DNA of 64,000 nt from positions 1,550,001 through 1,614,000 of the forward strand of contig NC_033628.1 in the NCBI RefSeq assembly GCF_001540865.1, in the 5' to 3' direction. Under the pieces are notes generated by a model that had not been told where the DNA came from, made no database searches, and saw nothing but the letters and a program-made list of their open reading frames with translations. This stretch comes from Ananas comosus (lineage: Eukaryota > Streptophyta > Magnoliopsida > Poales > Bromeliaceae). Of the stretch, positions 1-16,927 are shown piece by piece. Numbering within the stretch: the stretch's first letter is position 1; each line of letters starts with the position of its first letter. The translations under genes were made by a program, and so were the position numbers.

Positions 1-297
1 TGAAAGATTATGCTAATATCTTATTTATAATATTTATATTCGGGAAACTCCGCTCTCAGTTCTTTTCTTTTTTATTTTTTAATGGCATATTGCTCAACCT
101 CTAATTTTTGCTTATTTAAATTATTCTTGTTAACTAGCTTATAAAAGTTTGATAGATTTTGCAGCTATGTTAGCTGTTAATTATTAATTATTTTTGATTT
201 ATTTACTGAAAGATTAATAAAATCAGTGGTGATTCAGTAAAATTTTTATTTTTAAAAAAATTTGAAGTGAAACAGGTATCAATAAATATATATATTT

Positions 298-1365
298 AGA
301 GTTGATTGAGAGTGTTAATTTACAATTAGTCCCTACTTGAGGGACTCCCTGCATATTTTTACCTTAAAAAAAAAAGAAAAGAAAAGAAAAAGAGAATAGA
401 TCTACTACTACTACTACAGGGATATTATTATTTATATAAGTAGGATCTAATTGCAATCAAGCATGTAGCTGTACAAAATATGAATTTAATTAATATTTTA
501 TTACATGCTTACCAACACTTCGCAACAAATCTAATCTGTGTCATAATTTTATATTTATTTTTTTTTTTTAGAGATGAGTAGTGGTTGTGCTGATTTGTTA
601 ATACACCTGATTAAGAAAATTATTATCTATTAATGCAAGCTTTGACCCACTAATAATATGATTTAAGCTGGCCAATTTAATTTTTTTTTTCCTATTACAG
701 ATATTTTTTATATATGAATAAGAATAATTTTTTTTTAAAAAAAAATTTCGACTTTAAGTTAAGCTTTTTATGTTGTCTTTTACTTCTATATCCCATGTAT
801 TGATCATAGTTAGTTAATTTAGATTCGGCAAAAATTTGGTACGGTTCTAATACGCATAAAATTTATTTTCTAATTTTTAAATTTGTTAAAAAATTTGGCT
901 TAAAAAACGGATTCAGTATAAAATATAAAATATAAGATATAAAATATAATAGAATCTATATTTAAATAAAAAAATTATAAGCTTTTTATTCAGATTTTTA
1001 ATAATTCGTGAATTATTCGGTTGGCCTAAAAATTTGCGAATAATTTTATTTCTTTGGAAACAATTCGTAAACGGACTATTTAATTCAGATTTTCAATAAT
1101 TCTAAAATTAACTAGCAAAGGTATTGATGGCTATGCTTGTTTGTTCTAAAATTAAAAATAAAAAAAGAAGAAAAAATTGCTTAACAATATTTTCTTAATT
1201 TTCAGATAATTTTAATAAAGAATTAAGTGCCAAGGTGATTCACAATTTCATGTGAATAGTAGGGGCTGATAAGCTATTACATGGTCTCAATCATGCATAT
1301 GTGTGTGAACGTTTAGGACTTTCACAAGAACTTTAATAACTGTTCCATTCAATGATTGGAATAGT
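298..1365. repeat. Tandem duplication, copy 1
   Basis: The segment beginning tagagttgattgagagtg and ending ccattcaatgattggaatag is repeated almost base for base directly downstream. The copies differ by scattered substitutions and small length changes, mostly in A or T runs. The junction with copy 2 contains a single N at 1366, so the duplication may be two alleles placed in series by the assembler rather than a real tandem repeat. Confidence 0.9.
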
Positions 1366-1369
1366 NATA

Positions 1370-2419
1370 TAGAGTTGATTGAGAGTGTTAATTTACAATT
1401 AGTCCCTACTTGAGGGACTCCCTGCATATTTTTACCTTAAAAAAAAAAAAGGAAAAGAAAAAGAGAATAGATCTACTACTACTACGGGGATATTATTATT
1501 TATATAAGTAGGATCTAATTGCAATCAAGCATGTAGCTGTACAAAATATGGATTTAATTAATATTTTATTACATGCTCACCAACACTTCGCAACAAATCT
1601 AATCTGTGTCATAATTTTATATTTATTTTTTTTTTAGAGATGAGTAGTGGTTGTGCTGATTCGTTAATACACCTGATTAAGAAAATTATTATCTATTAAT
1701 GCAAGCTTTGACCCACTAATAATATGATTTAAGCTGGCCAATTTATTTTTTTTTTCTATTACAGATATTTTTATATATGAATAAGAATTATTTTTTAAAA
1801 AAATAATTTCGACTTTAAGTTAAGCTTTTTATGTTGTCTTTTACTTCTGTATCCCATGTATTGATCATAGTTTAGTTAATTCAAATTCGGCAAAAATTCG
1901 GTACGGGTATAATACGCATAAAATTTATTTTCTAATTTCTAAATTCGTTGAAAAATTCGGCCTAAAAAACAGATTCAGTATAAAATATAAAATATAAGAT
2001 AATTTATATTTAAACATAAAAATTATAATTTTTTTTATTTAAATTTTTAATAATTCACGAATAATTTGCGAATAATTCAGTTGGCCCAAAATTTGCGAAT
2101 AATTTCATTTCTTTGGAAACAATTCATAAACGAACTATTTAATTCGAATTTTCAATAATTCATGAATTAACTAACAAAGGTATTGAGGCTCCGCTTGTTT
2201 GTTCTAAAATTAAAAATAAAAAAAAGAAAAAATTGCTTAAAAATATTTTCTTAATTTTCAGATAATTTTAATAAAGAATTAAGTGTCAAGGTGATTCACA
2301 ATTTCATGTGAATAGTAGGGGTTGATAAGCTATTACATGGTCTCAATCATGCATGTGTGTGAACGTTTAGGACTTTCACAAGAACTTTAATAACTGTTCC
2401 ATTCAATGATTGGAATAGT
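1370..2419. repeat. Tandem duplication, copy 2
   Basis: This is the second copy of 298-1365, in the same orientation. It shares the run tacttgagggactccctgca, the ctactactac microsatellite and the shared end attcaatgattggaatagta. It continues directly into the sequence before the PAL splice acceptor. Confidence 0.9.
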
Positions 2420-2532
2420 AAATATTTGTGATTCTCATATTTTTATTTTAATATGATAATGATATACATAACTAATCCAGAGAATTTTTGTTTTTGTTTT
2501 TGTTTTGTTTTTTTTGTTTTTTTTTTTGGTAG

Positions 2533-4282
2533 ATTCCTCAATGCCGGAATCTTCGGTTCGGGCCCGAAGTCCGAGCAAACTTTGCCGGCCTCAGCCACGC
2601 GGGCGGCGATGCTGGTCAGGATCAACACACTCCTGCAGGGCTACTCCGGGATCCGCTTCGAGATCCTCGAGGCGATCGCCGCCTTCCTTAACTCCCACAT
2701 CACCCCCTGCCTCCCCCTCCGCGGCACCATCACCGCCTCCGGCGACCTCGTCCCCCTATCCTACATTGCCGGCCTCCTCACCGGCCGGCCCAATTCTATC
2801 GCCGTCGGCCCCGACGGCCGATCACTCGACGCCTCCGAGGCCTTCCGCCTGGCGGGCATCATGCAGGGCTTCTTCGATCTGCAGCCGAAGGAAGGCCTCG
2901 CACTCGTGAACGGCACGGCTGTCGGCTCTGGCCTGGCCTCGATCGTGCTTTACGAAGCCAACATCCTCGCCGTCCTGTCGGAGGTGCTTTCGGCGATATT
3001 CTGCGAAGTGATGCAGGGTAAGCCGGAGTTCACCGACCATCTGACTCACAAGCTGAAGCACCACCCGGGCCAGATCGAGGCTGCCGCGATCATGGAGCAC
3101 ATTCTTGACGGCAGCTCGTACATGAAGGCTGCGAAGAAGCTCCATGAGCTCGACCCGCTCCAGAAGCCAAAGCAGGACCGCTACGCCCTCCGCACGTCGC
3201 CGCAGTGGCTCGGGCCCCAGATTGAGGTCATTCGGGCTGCCACCAAGTCGATCGAGAGGGAGATCAATTCGGTGAACGACAACCCCCTCATCGATGTCTC
3301 GCGGAACAAAGCGTTGCACGGAGGGAACTTCCAAGGGACGCCAATCGGCGTTTCGATGGACAACACCCGCCTGGCGATAGCCGCGATCGGAAAATTGATG
3401 TTCGCGCAGTTTTCGGAGCTCGTCAATGATTTCTACAACAATGGTTTGCCTTCGAACCTCTCCGGCGGGCGAAACCCGAGCTTGGATTACGGGTTCAAGG
3501 GAGCGGAGATCGCGATGGCGGCATACTGTTCGGAGCTCCAGTTTCTTGCAAACCCGGTGACAAACCACGTCCAGAGCGCGGAGCAGCACAACCAGGACGT
3601 GAACTCGCTCGGCTTGATCTCTTCGCGCAAGACCGCGGAGGCAGTGGAGATCCTGAAGCTCATGTCGTCGACCTACCTGATCGCGCTGTGCCAGGCGATC
3701 GACCTAAGGCATTTGGAGGAGAATCTGATGCACGCGGTGAAAAATGCAGTGAGCCAGGTCGCGAAGAGGGTCCTGACGATGGACACCGCAGGCGAGCTCC
3801 ACCCTGCGAGGTTCTGCGTAAAGGATCTGATCAAAGTTGTCGACTGTGAAGCGGCTTTCAGCTATGCTGATGATCCGTGCAGCCCGTCTTACCTGTTGAT
3901 GCAGAAACTCCGCCAGGTGCTCGTCGAGCACGCGCTCAAGAACGGCGAGAAGGAGAAGAATTCGAACTCTTCAATCTTCCAGAAGATCACCGCCTTCGAG
4001 GAGGAGCTGAAGGCGAATTTGCCGAAGGAAGTGGACGCTGCAAGGGTTGCATTTGAGACGGGGAGTTCAGCGATTCCGAATAGGGTTAAGGAATGCCGGT
4101 CGTATCCGCTCTACAGGTTCATAAGAGAGGAGCTCGGGACGGAGTACCTGACCGGCGAGAGGGTGCGGTCGCCAGGCGAGGAGTGCGATAAGGTTTTCGC
4201 GGCGATCAACGGCGGGTTGTTGATTGATCCTCTTCTTGAGTGCTTGAAGGATTGGGATGGTGCTCCCCTCCCCATATGCTAG
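2533..4282 (+). CDS. PAL: Phenylalanine ammonia-lyase, exon 2 (5' partial)
   Basis: PAL deaminates L-phenylalanine to trans-cinnamate, the entry step of the phenylpropanoid pathway, as a cytosolic tetramer. This exon encodes 583 residues, from FLNAGIFG to the usual C-terminus PLPIC. The [17 protein letters not shown] block holds the Ala-Ser-Gly triad (codons at 2735-2743) that cyclises to the MIO electrophile. Other PAL hallmarks are [33 protein letters not shown] and [17 protein letters not shown]. The exon starts after ggtag at 2532, with its first base completing a codon. An upstream in-frame ATG at 2453 lies in the intron and encodes a poly-T-derived Phe/Cys run, so it is not the start. 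Family members are about 700-715 residues, so about 125 residues from exon 1 are missing off the left edge. No frameshift or stop is seen, and third positions are very GC-rich as in many monocot PALs. It could act on tyrosine too (PTAL), but the selectivity residue lies in or near the missing exon. Confidence 0.95.
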
Positions 4283-7200
4283 AGAGACAAAGCCCAAGTA
4301 TGAATCAGTAAAAAGAGGCAATAGCTATGGTGGATTTTAATTACTTTTTTTTTTTTGGTATTTTGGGGATGTATTCTAATGACTTATGTAATTCAAGTTC
4401 AAGGGCAAATGAAGTACATAACCAGATGGCTTGTCGAATTTATTCCCAGACAAGATAGAGTTTTCATTGCCTTTTTTGTTTGCTTAAAAGAATATAAGCA
4501 GTATGTAGAAAAAATTGGTTACAAATTGCATATGTTTATGCAGCAGAAGCAGAAGCAAGACGATCAGTAAGTTCAGAATCTGAATGAACAAATGAAGAAA
4601 TACTCTCAAATATAGAATTCGAAATAACCTAACAATGTGAATCAGAAGTTGTATGACAAAACAGTGGTGACAAAAACAGAAACAATACTTTGAAATTTGG
4701 TTGCGAATGGAAAGGATGCTAAACAATGAAACACACTATCATAATCAGGATTTTGCATGTAGGCGTAAGGGAGATCCATTCTCTTTCTCCTGTCCTAACT
4801 GCTATTTCATACATGGTTGTGTGGTTAATGGTGAAAACTCGAAAGTAACCGCAAATAGTCATCTTCGTGCGGTCAATAGAAAACATTTGAGTCTTTACAA
4901 CCGAGGCTGTTGGAAATTTCGATAATCTCACAATAACAAATCTTTAGATCTCCCGGAAGTAGAAAAAGGGTTCAATGCCAAGGAGGTAGAGCAGGGTCGG
5001 AGATCTATATGAAGTCATTTTACACCACACAAAGCAACTCCTGTTACCCATTTCTTAGCATACTTAAATGCCCCACCCCTTCTTCATGGGACTCCTGAGA
5101 AAAAAAATGAAAAGATAGAAAAATCAGCAGGATAATAACTGATAGAGTAGAACTAAGTGCTCGGACTAGCCGGCAGATTCTTCTTCGAATTAATTGGTCT
5201 GCTTAGAAAACTACAAGTCGAAAATACTGCGAAGCAATATAGAAAACTCGCTTACAAACAAATAATAAGTTTCACTATTAACAAAACCATGCATCAACTA
5301 GGTACAGATGTTCCAGTTTTTCCCTTGACTAAATCTTACTAGAAAGACTATCAAAATTCATATACAAAGACATCTCATAATGTGTCAAGTAGCTGGGACC
5401 CTCAATACAGATATTTTCACTCAAGTGGCTCATGGATCTAGAATCCTCATGAATAAATGCTGTATCATGCTCATTTATTTATCATCTAACCACCGCCTCT
5501 CAATTCCCAGTACTCCTTTTGATGTGAAGTCTAACCAAAAAAATTCAGCTTTACTTGGGAGGACAAATAGAATGCAAGTTGTTTCAATAGCACACAAGTA
5601 TGTAACTAAAAGATAAGGGCATACTCTTTTAGAGTCTAGATTGAAACAGAGTAGATGCCAAGTATGTGATAGCTTTCATCCATCTGCAAATGATGCAAGG
5701 AACACATAACCGATCCAGCATTTATTAGACTCACTATTTTCTTTAATGGATTCATAATGGTCTTATCAGATTGGCTCAACTAGAAGAACATGGAGGAGCA
5801 AAAGATATTGGTAAAGCGTATTTCAAACCCTTCATTTCTGATCTCGTCCCTTCATTTGTATCAGTGGTGAGATCTTAGGAGAAAGTTTGATCTGCTCTGT
5901 TTATTCCACAAAAGATTTGTAATCATCCAATCAACCATCGCTACCAAGCACATGTATGTATTAACAGCGCTTTCTCTCTGCTCTTTTCTACTTTAAGTAA
6001 CTACAACCCTTGATATGATCTACCTAACCCGATACATGGGGTTGATTACAAACCAATCCCATATGGGATCACCAGTATACAGAAACTTTCTCCTATCTTA
6101 GAGGTCTGGTCTGAAAGCTTAATTCTGATTGACTTTTATTCAAGAATACTGAAAATATGAAAGACGACTCCATAAAACAGATGAATAAGAATGATGAAAG
6201 CTATTCTGAAGATGGGATAGAAGACATCTTCACACATATAAACTACTCAACTTGGTGCTTAGTAGCCTTCGGGATCGATAAGAGCAGATCAACCTAACAA
6301 AATCCTTCCTATTGACTAATGTTAGTGAGCCAAAAAAAAAGGATGCTAAATTGTCCATCTACCAAACATAGGTAAGTCGAGAGAAGTAAATCCTACTTTG
6401 CCATTCAACTTCAGAAAAGCTAAAGAAAGGTTTCAAGCATATTTTGGCACTCTTCGCTTAGAGGCTAGATAAAGTGGAGCTTAAGCTAGGGTCTTTGTTA
6501 CAAAAGTTAAAGGCAAGCATACAGCATGAAGTTAACTACAAAAAAAACTGCGAAGAATTTTCCCCCCAAGACACTGAGTGCTAACAAATTAGTCATTTGC
6601 CAAAATGCTGACAAAGCAGCCCCTATAATGTCAACCATCTTTGCTGAAGTCTTTCCAGAAAGGCATGCAACTCTCAAACTACTACCACTATAACACAATA
6701 ATGCTGTGAAAATAAATGTCAAAATTGTCATCAGTTTCCCTACTCCACAGCTTTAACATCGCAAGAATCAAGGTGGTTTATAAAAGGGACTCTTTGTAAG
6801 CTGTGGTGCTTAAACAACAAGGATAGAGGGGATCACAGAACACTTCATATGTTTGTCTCGACAGTCTCGTTATAGTGTTCTTTATTTCTTCTACAATCCA
6901 TAATAAGCTACTTTACATGGCTTCTTAGTAGGATTAGGGCACATTTAAAGCAACTGATCTAGCAACAGAGTCGCAATAACGGAAAGTGAAAAACACTGAA
7001 TAATTTTGATTTTGCTATGAAACTTCAAACAGACCTAAACCCCCCAATACTGAAAGAACTGGAAGAAAGAAATTAGAATATTAAAGGTTGCGTGAACAAG
7101 GAAATAATGATTAAAAAGCAAATAATGCACAAGTACCACGCAAAGAAATTCTGTCTCTTTTCTGTTATTCAAAAGGAACTGCATCACAGATTCAGCAAAT

Positions 7201-7917
7201 TAGCGCACACTTGTACAAAACTTCACTAACCCCCGTTGGTCGAACCTTTTCTCACTTGTTCTTCTCCCTGGACTGACTTCCGCAAGCAAATGATGCACAG
7301 CTATGAGTACATAACATGAACCAGAAAATAAGAAATTTGAAAGATATATAGGCCTATAGGGAGGAAATCAAAAGGGAAAACTCTGTATACATATCCCTGC
7401 AGAGTAAAAAAGTTTCAAAATTGTCTCTCAGAAGCTTCAATTAGTAAATACTTCCCTCTAAATGTTCAAGATTTGCACATTTATACCTTTCTGTGTGTTG
7501 ACTGGTTGAAGTCAGCTTTTTAGTCCTGTTAAATTGACCATTTGATCCTTAAGCAAATATCTTTTTAAATACTTTTACCATTATTTTTCATTTCTAATGT
7601 CTCTATGCAATGTCTCATGTTATTCTACATAAACCCTACATCCTAAACCTATAAAAAGAAAATGTTATAAAAAACAAATCTTTACCATCATAAGCGTTTT
7701 AACAGAGAAAAAAAATTAGCTGCAACATTGCGAACTTTTAAAAAATTAATGGGATATATTCGACAACTAAAACTTCACATCAGCAAATCTCCAATTTCCA
7801 AACTTTGCAGCGATGTATATACACACATGTTCCAAATTAAATAAAACAGGAAGAAGTAGTGAGCGATTGGGAACACGAGTACACGACGATTACAAATTTG
7901 GATCGAAGGAAGCGGCT
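4283..7917. other. Intergenic, PAL 3' flank
   Basis: About 3.6 kb follow the PAL stop without a recognisable gene. Open frames here are short (under 90 codons) and resemble no family I know. The first few hundred bases are presumably PAL 3' UTR, and the last few hundred are 3' UTR of the minus-strand small membrane protein gene. I saw no clear transposon ends. Confidence 0.5.
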
Positions 7918-8199
7918 CTAGTGCGCCTTGCTCCGCTGGGGCTGCTGCGACTGCGTCTGCCGATCGGTGGCCAATCGGTAAATCCAGTACGCCTGATCAC
8001 CATGGGAGGAGATTAGAGAAGAAGATGAAGAGGAAGGGGCGGAGTAGGGTTAGCGTTTAGGGTTAGGGTTAGGGTTAGGAGTTGGGGGGAGGGTGCGGCG
8101 TACCAAGGCGAGGACGTGAGCGGCGATGAGGACGACGACGAGGAGGGGGACGACGTCGAGGAACCAGGGGCGAGGGATCGGATGTGGATCCCGCGCCAT
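7918..8199 (-). CDS. Small single-pass membrane protein (56 aa), two exons
   Basis: Minus-strand gene with exon 1 at 8199-8104 (32 codons, starting MARDPHPIPRPWFLDVV) and exon 2 at 7992-7918 (24 codons plus TAG). The donor is TTG|gtacgc and the acceptor gatcag|GCG; both are phase 0 and the joined frame is open. The product has a hydrophobic helix, about residues 13-34 (PLLVVVLIAAHVLALAYWIY), flanked by a short N-terminus and a Gln/Arg/Lys-rich tail ending SKAH. This resembles a short conserved plant protein family with a PWFLD-PLLVVVLIAAHVLALVYWIYRLAT core that I recall only as uncharacterised, so no function is given. The ATG at 8199 is the first one leading into this core; a longer upstream frame is low-complexity. 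It is divergent from ADK, with ATGs 667 bp apart. Too short for routine ORF calls but well supported by splicing and composition. Confidence 0.7.
8056..8079. repeat. Telomere-like (TTTAGGG-type) motif in the small gene's intron
   Basis: A run of tttaggg/ttaggg units lies within the intron of the minus-strand small membrane protein gene. Read on that strand it is a chain of CCCTAA/AAACCCTA telo-boxes. These are known plant promoter and first-intron elements of highly expressed housekeeping genes, so a regulatory role is possible but inferred. Confidence 0.6.
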
Positions 8200-8740
8200 T
8201 AATTGGATGCGAAGTGAGGACGAGGACGAGGACGAGGACGGGGACGACGACGAAGGGTTTCCACTTTCCACTCCCGAGGGATGGTTTATAGTCGCGGTGA
8301 ACCAGGTTCACCACGTCAGCACCTTTCATTTTCAGTCACCTGTAACAACCTAACCAACCATCCAACCCACCCACTATATAATTATTAATAATATCTAAAA
8401 AAATATTTTAAAAAAAAATTACAGAATTAAAAATCTATCATCTATCACCTGTACGGTACATATCGATTCTAAATTTAAAGAATCCGGTGCGCCGGGTGCA
8501 TGAAAAATCTGCACCGCAGGTTCCAACGGGTTAGTTATGATTTTTTTTTTTTTTTTACGCGCGCGGAACCGGACTCGTCGAACCGCAAAAAATTTAACCG
8601 GGCCCTCGATCCCGATCCGTACGTGAAATATTCCGGAATGCCAACGAAAACCCGCAACCAACCTCACCCCCAACCCGATCGAGCCATTTGGTTTGGTGGG
8701 CGACGATGACATTTCCGCATCCCTACACCCACCCCCTCTC

Positions 8741-13583
<4,843 letters not shown>

Positions 13584-14587
13584 ATCATTTAAACAGTACT
13601 TAGAGGGGGATAAATCTGAGGCAACTTATCCATGGTAGTTTTTCTGAGTCTTTTCCCACTGGAACCGTTATACTTCTTTTCCATAAAGCCATATAAATGG
13701 CTCCATCCTCTTTATCTTTGGCTGTCACCATTTTTCTCCTAAAGCGAATGTTTCTCAAATTGTAGGGTAATTACGCCGCTGTATTCTTATCTCTGTACCA
13801 AATTGGATTTTCATATTTATTTGCTTGCCCTTTTGATTGAGCATAAGAGGTGGAATCTTTGCATTCAATAGATGGCTGTAGTTTTTTGTTTCTATTTTAT
13901 GGGTTCTCTCTTTGAAATTGAGATTCTAGATGATCCAACTGATATGACACCGAATTTTAGTTGTAGTTTGCATTTGTCGGATACATGACGGTAAATTTGA
14001 TGCCAGATCTGAATTTGAGATGGTGATTCACAGATTTTTGATAGAATCCTCGTCCTTCTTGTTACTTCCGCTGCACTTGAAATTGCAAGAGCCAAAAATT
14101 GTATTTGTGGCAAGTGTTCGCTCCTTCGCTGCACTATTAAAGAAGAGACAATAAAATAAGGGACGGATTAATACCAGTGTAAGAAAAATTGATTACTTTG
14201 GTCCACAGGAAAAGTGGCGTCGGTCACCTAGTAGACTTTTATAAGAGGCAATTGAACAGTTTTCGACCTTTTTATTTATCCTTTTTAAAAAGTTGATATT
14301 AAAATTACTTTTTTAGTCTTTTAAATATATTTTTTGAGTTAAATTTTATTTGTGCACTGATAGGAATAGTCGTTATTTTTATAAAATTTTTATTTTGTCC
14401 TTTCAATCATATTCCTCTATCGTTATTAATTTTTTTATTTCTATTTAAGTTAGCAGCAAAAGAAAAATATTTTGATTTTTTGACTTTTCAAATATATCAT
14501 TTTTTATCGTCAATTTTTTTTATTTGTTCTTAAGGAAGAGATCAAAATATATATTTTTATTATTTTTTAATTATGATATAAATTTAA
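13584..14587. other. ADK 3' UTR and AT-rich intergenic DNA
   Basis: The first few hundred bases are plausible ADK 3' UTR. The remainder is AT-rich and low in complexity. The final nine bases (14579-14587, taaatttaa) are the left target duplication of the Mutator-type element that follows. Confidence 0.5.
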
Positions 14588-16927
14588 GGCCAATTTGCAT
14601 AAAAAATCTACTTATTTTGGGCTTTTGCAAAATCGGGCCATCTTTTTGGCTTTTGCAGATTCGGTCCGCTTTTTCAGCAAACTGACCAAAATACCTTTAT
14701 ATCTTTTTCTCTTTTCTCTTTCTCTCTCCTCTTTTTTTCTCTCGTTCTTTTTTCTTTTTCTTCCCAGCGAAGACGGAGCGGAGGTGCCCTTATACCTTTT
14801 TCTTTTCTTTTTTTTCTCTCGTTCTTTTTTTTCTTTCTCTTCCCAGAGAGCGGCGAAGACAGAGCGGCGTTGCCGCCGGCGCCTCTACCTTCCTCGCCTC
14901 CGATCCCCCTAAGGCCGGGCTGTGACTTTTTTTTTTTTTTGCATTTTTCTTTTCTTTTCTTCTCTGACTCTCCTCCACAGTTTCCGACGACGGCGCCTCT
15001 CTCGCTCTTCCCTGCCCTTCCCGTCTCTCCTTCTCCCTCCTTCTCTGCTGCCTCCGACGACGATGCATCTTCGCCGACACCGTGGGAGATCACTTACGGC
15101 GCCTCGCGCAGTTATCAGAGTGGCGGGTTCTTTAGCGCGCTCATCACCGACACGCCGTGGCTATGAACAGAGAGGGTGACAAAAAAAAAAAAACAGAAAA
15201 TGAAATAGAAAAAAATATATAAAAAAAGGACTGAGATGAAAATTATGTAACTACAAAATAATACAAGTTGCAGCTACTTAAATGAAACTGCATCTTTAAA
15301 ATATAATTACACTTTTAAAATAAAATACATCTCGCTTTGAAAGATATTACACTGTTTCTCTTCTTATTGCACTTTTCATAATAGAACGCCATCCACTAAG
15401 ATAAAAATTACACTCTTTAAAGAGAGCACGTTTCTCCTCTTGTTGCACGGAAGGGGGGGCGGTTGAACCCACATGTCAATTTTCGTTTCTCCTTTGAATT
15501 GCAATTCTCCTTCTTGTTACACTATTTTTTATCTAAACTGCACCCATTTTAAGAATGGTACCTTATCACTGCTTCTGCCCTCCTTGTTGACCACTGTTTT
15601 CTCCTCATATGTTCTCGTCCATCTGTTTTATCCTCTCTTTCCATATAATGGGAGACATAGAACAGTGTAACGTATGCTGCAACAAAGGAGAAGCAGTATA
15701 AATCATCTGTTTAAAGATGTGTAGTTTTAAAATAAAAAATAGTGTAACAAGTTATTAAAAAAAATGGTGCAATAGAAAAGAAATGCAACCTCAACATTTT
15801 ACTCTATAAATTAAGTCACTTCATTCAGCTCAGATCATTTTTAACTGCTTGTCTCCTCATTTGTTGCACTGTTTCTCCTCTTTGGTTGCACTGATTTTCT
15901 TCATTTCTTTAAAGGAATGAAAACAGAACCTGCCACAAATGGGAGGGAGAAAAATGCCAACAAAACTAAGAATGCTGCGAGTATCAAATATCTAGTTAAA
16001 GATGATGCTCAAGATATATAATAAAAATATTCCTGATAATACGACGAACAAAAATTGGTGCAACAAGAAAAAAACTTGCACCCACTTTAATACTTAGAAC
16101 TGCCACCATTAAGGGTGACTTTTCTATAAACCCTGCTTCATGCTACCTTGTTCATTGTTTTTCTCTCTTTTACAAGAGTGTTATCGTAACATATGAGTTA
16201 TTTTTCAGCAAAGAGATTTTGTAAGTAGAAGCAGTATACAAATATCTGTTAAAATGTGTAGTTTGAGACGATGAAGATAAATCATAGGTAAACGCCGGTT
16301 CGCCGCGGCCGCTGCCGCTGCGGCGACGGGATCGGGCTGGGGGTCCGCGGCGGACGCGGCGTCTCGACGTCGTCGTGGGAGAAGCAGAGGCGCTGGTCGG
16401 CGGCTTCTGCGCGGCGGCGGGAGGAGGGGCAGCGCCGACGGAGAAGAACACGCGCGGCGCTAGTGCCGGCGCCGGTTGCCCTTCCGCCTCCCCCTCCTGC
16501 GCCCTGTCGCTTGGCCTCCCCTTCTTCTTCTTCGCTGTTGTCTTCTTCTCCGCATCCAGCCCGACCCCGTTCGCCGCGGCCGCTGCCGCCGCGGCGACGG
16601 GATCGGGCTGGGGGTCCGCGGCGACGGAGGAGAGGAGGAGGGGGTCGCGGGCGGTGGAGAGGAGGGTGAGGAGGGGGGCGATGGTGAAGAAGGATGGTGA
16701 GGAGGGAGACGACGGTGAAGAAGAAGGCGACGGTCCGCCTTTTTTTTTCCGCGAGAAAAAAAAAAAAGAACGACAGAAACTAAGAGGAGAGAGAAAGAGG
16801 AAAGAGAAAAAATAATAAGGGTATTTTGGTCGGTTTGCTGAAAAAGCGGACCGAATCTGCAAAAACGAAAAAGGTGATCCCGTTTTACAAAAGCCCAAAA
16901 TAAGTGAATTTTTTATGCAAAAAGGCC
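14588..16927. mobile_element. Pack-MULE-like Mutator element, 2.34 kb, 9-bp TSD
   Basis: The ends are long inverted repeats. The left arm starts GGCCAATTTGCATAAAAAAT and the right arm, reverse-complemented, starts GGCCTTTTTGCATAAAAAAT. The arms share the blocks TTATTTTGGGCTTTTG, GCAGATTCGGTCCGCTTTTT and CAGCAAACYGACCAAAATACC, and stay recognisably paired through pyrimidine-rich DNA for about 190 bp. Perfect 9-bp direct repeats (taaatttaa) flank it at 14579-14587 and 16928-16936, the Mutator superfamily hallmark. No transposase frame is present, so it is non-autonomous. GC-rich blocks at about 14860-15175 and 16290-16740 contrast with the AT-rich core and look like captured gene pieces, as in Pack-MULEs. 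Their open frames are Pro/Ala/Ser-rich or low-complexity and I cannot name a donor gene. Confidence 0.88.

Larger units (their letters stand above)
1..2532 (+). other. Intron of the PAL gene (3' portion)
   Basis: AT-rich, non-coding sequence ends in a T-rich polypyrimidine tract and a tag acceptor at 2530-2532, immediately before the PAL exon that starts in codon phase 2. No PAL exon 1 coding sequence (it would be GC-rich and encode about 125 residues) is visible anywhere in 1-2532. The intron is therefore at least 2.5 kb long and exon 1 lies left of the window. Nearly half of the visible intron is accounted for by one copy of a ~1.05 kb duplication. Confidence 0.75.

Noticed and set aside
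2453..2532. In-frame ATG upstream of PAL exon 2, making a 609-codon open frame
   Set aside because: The added codons come from the T-rich splice tract and encode a Phe/Cys run unlike any PAL. The acceptor at 2532 and family alignment place the exon at 2533.
2822..3589. 255-codon open frame antisense to PAL
   Set aside because: It is a shadow of the GC-rich PAL exon on the opposite strand, with no recognisable domain.
16170..16898. 242-codon minus-strand open frame in the Pack-MULE-like element
   Set aside because: Low-complexity Ala/Pro/Ser/Lys composition, running into the terminal inverted repeat. It is a by-product of captured GC-rich and pyrimidine-rich DNA rather than a supported gene.
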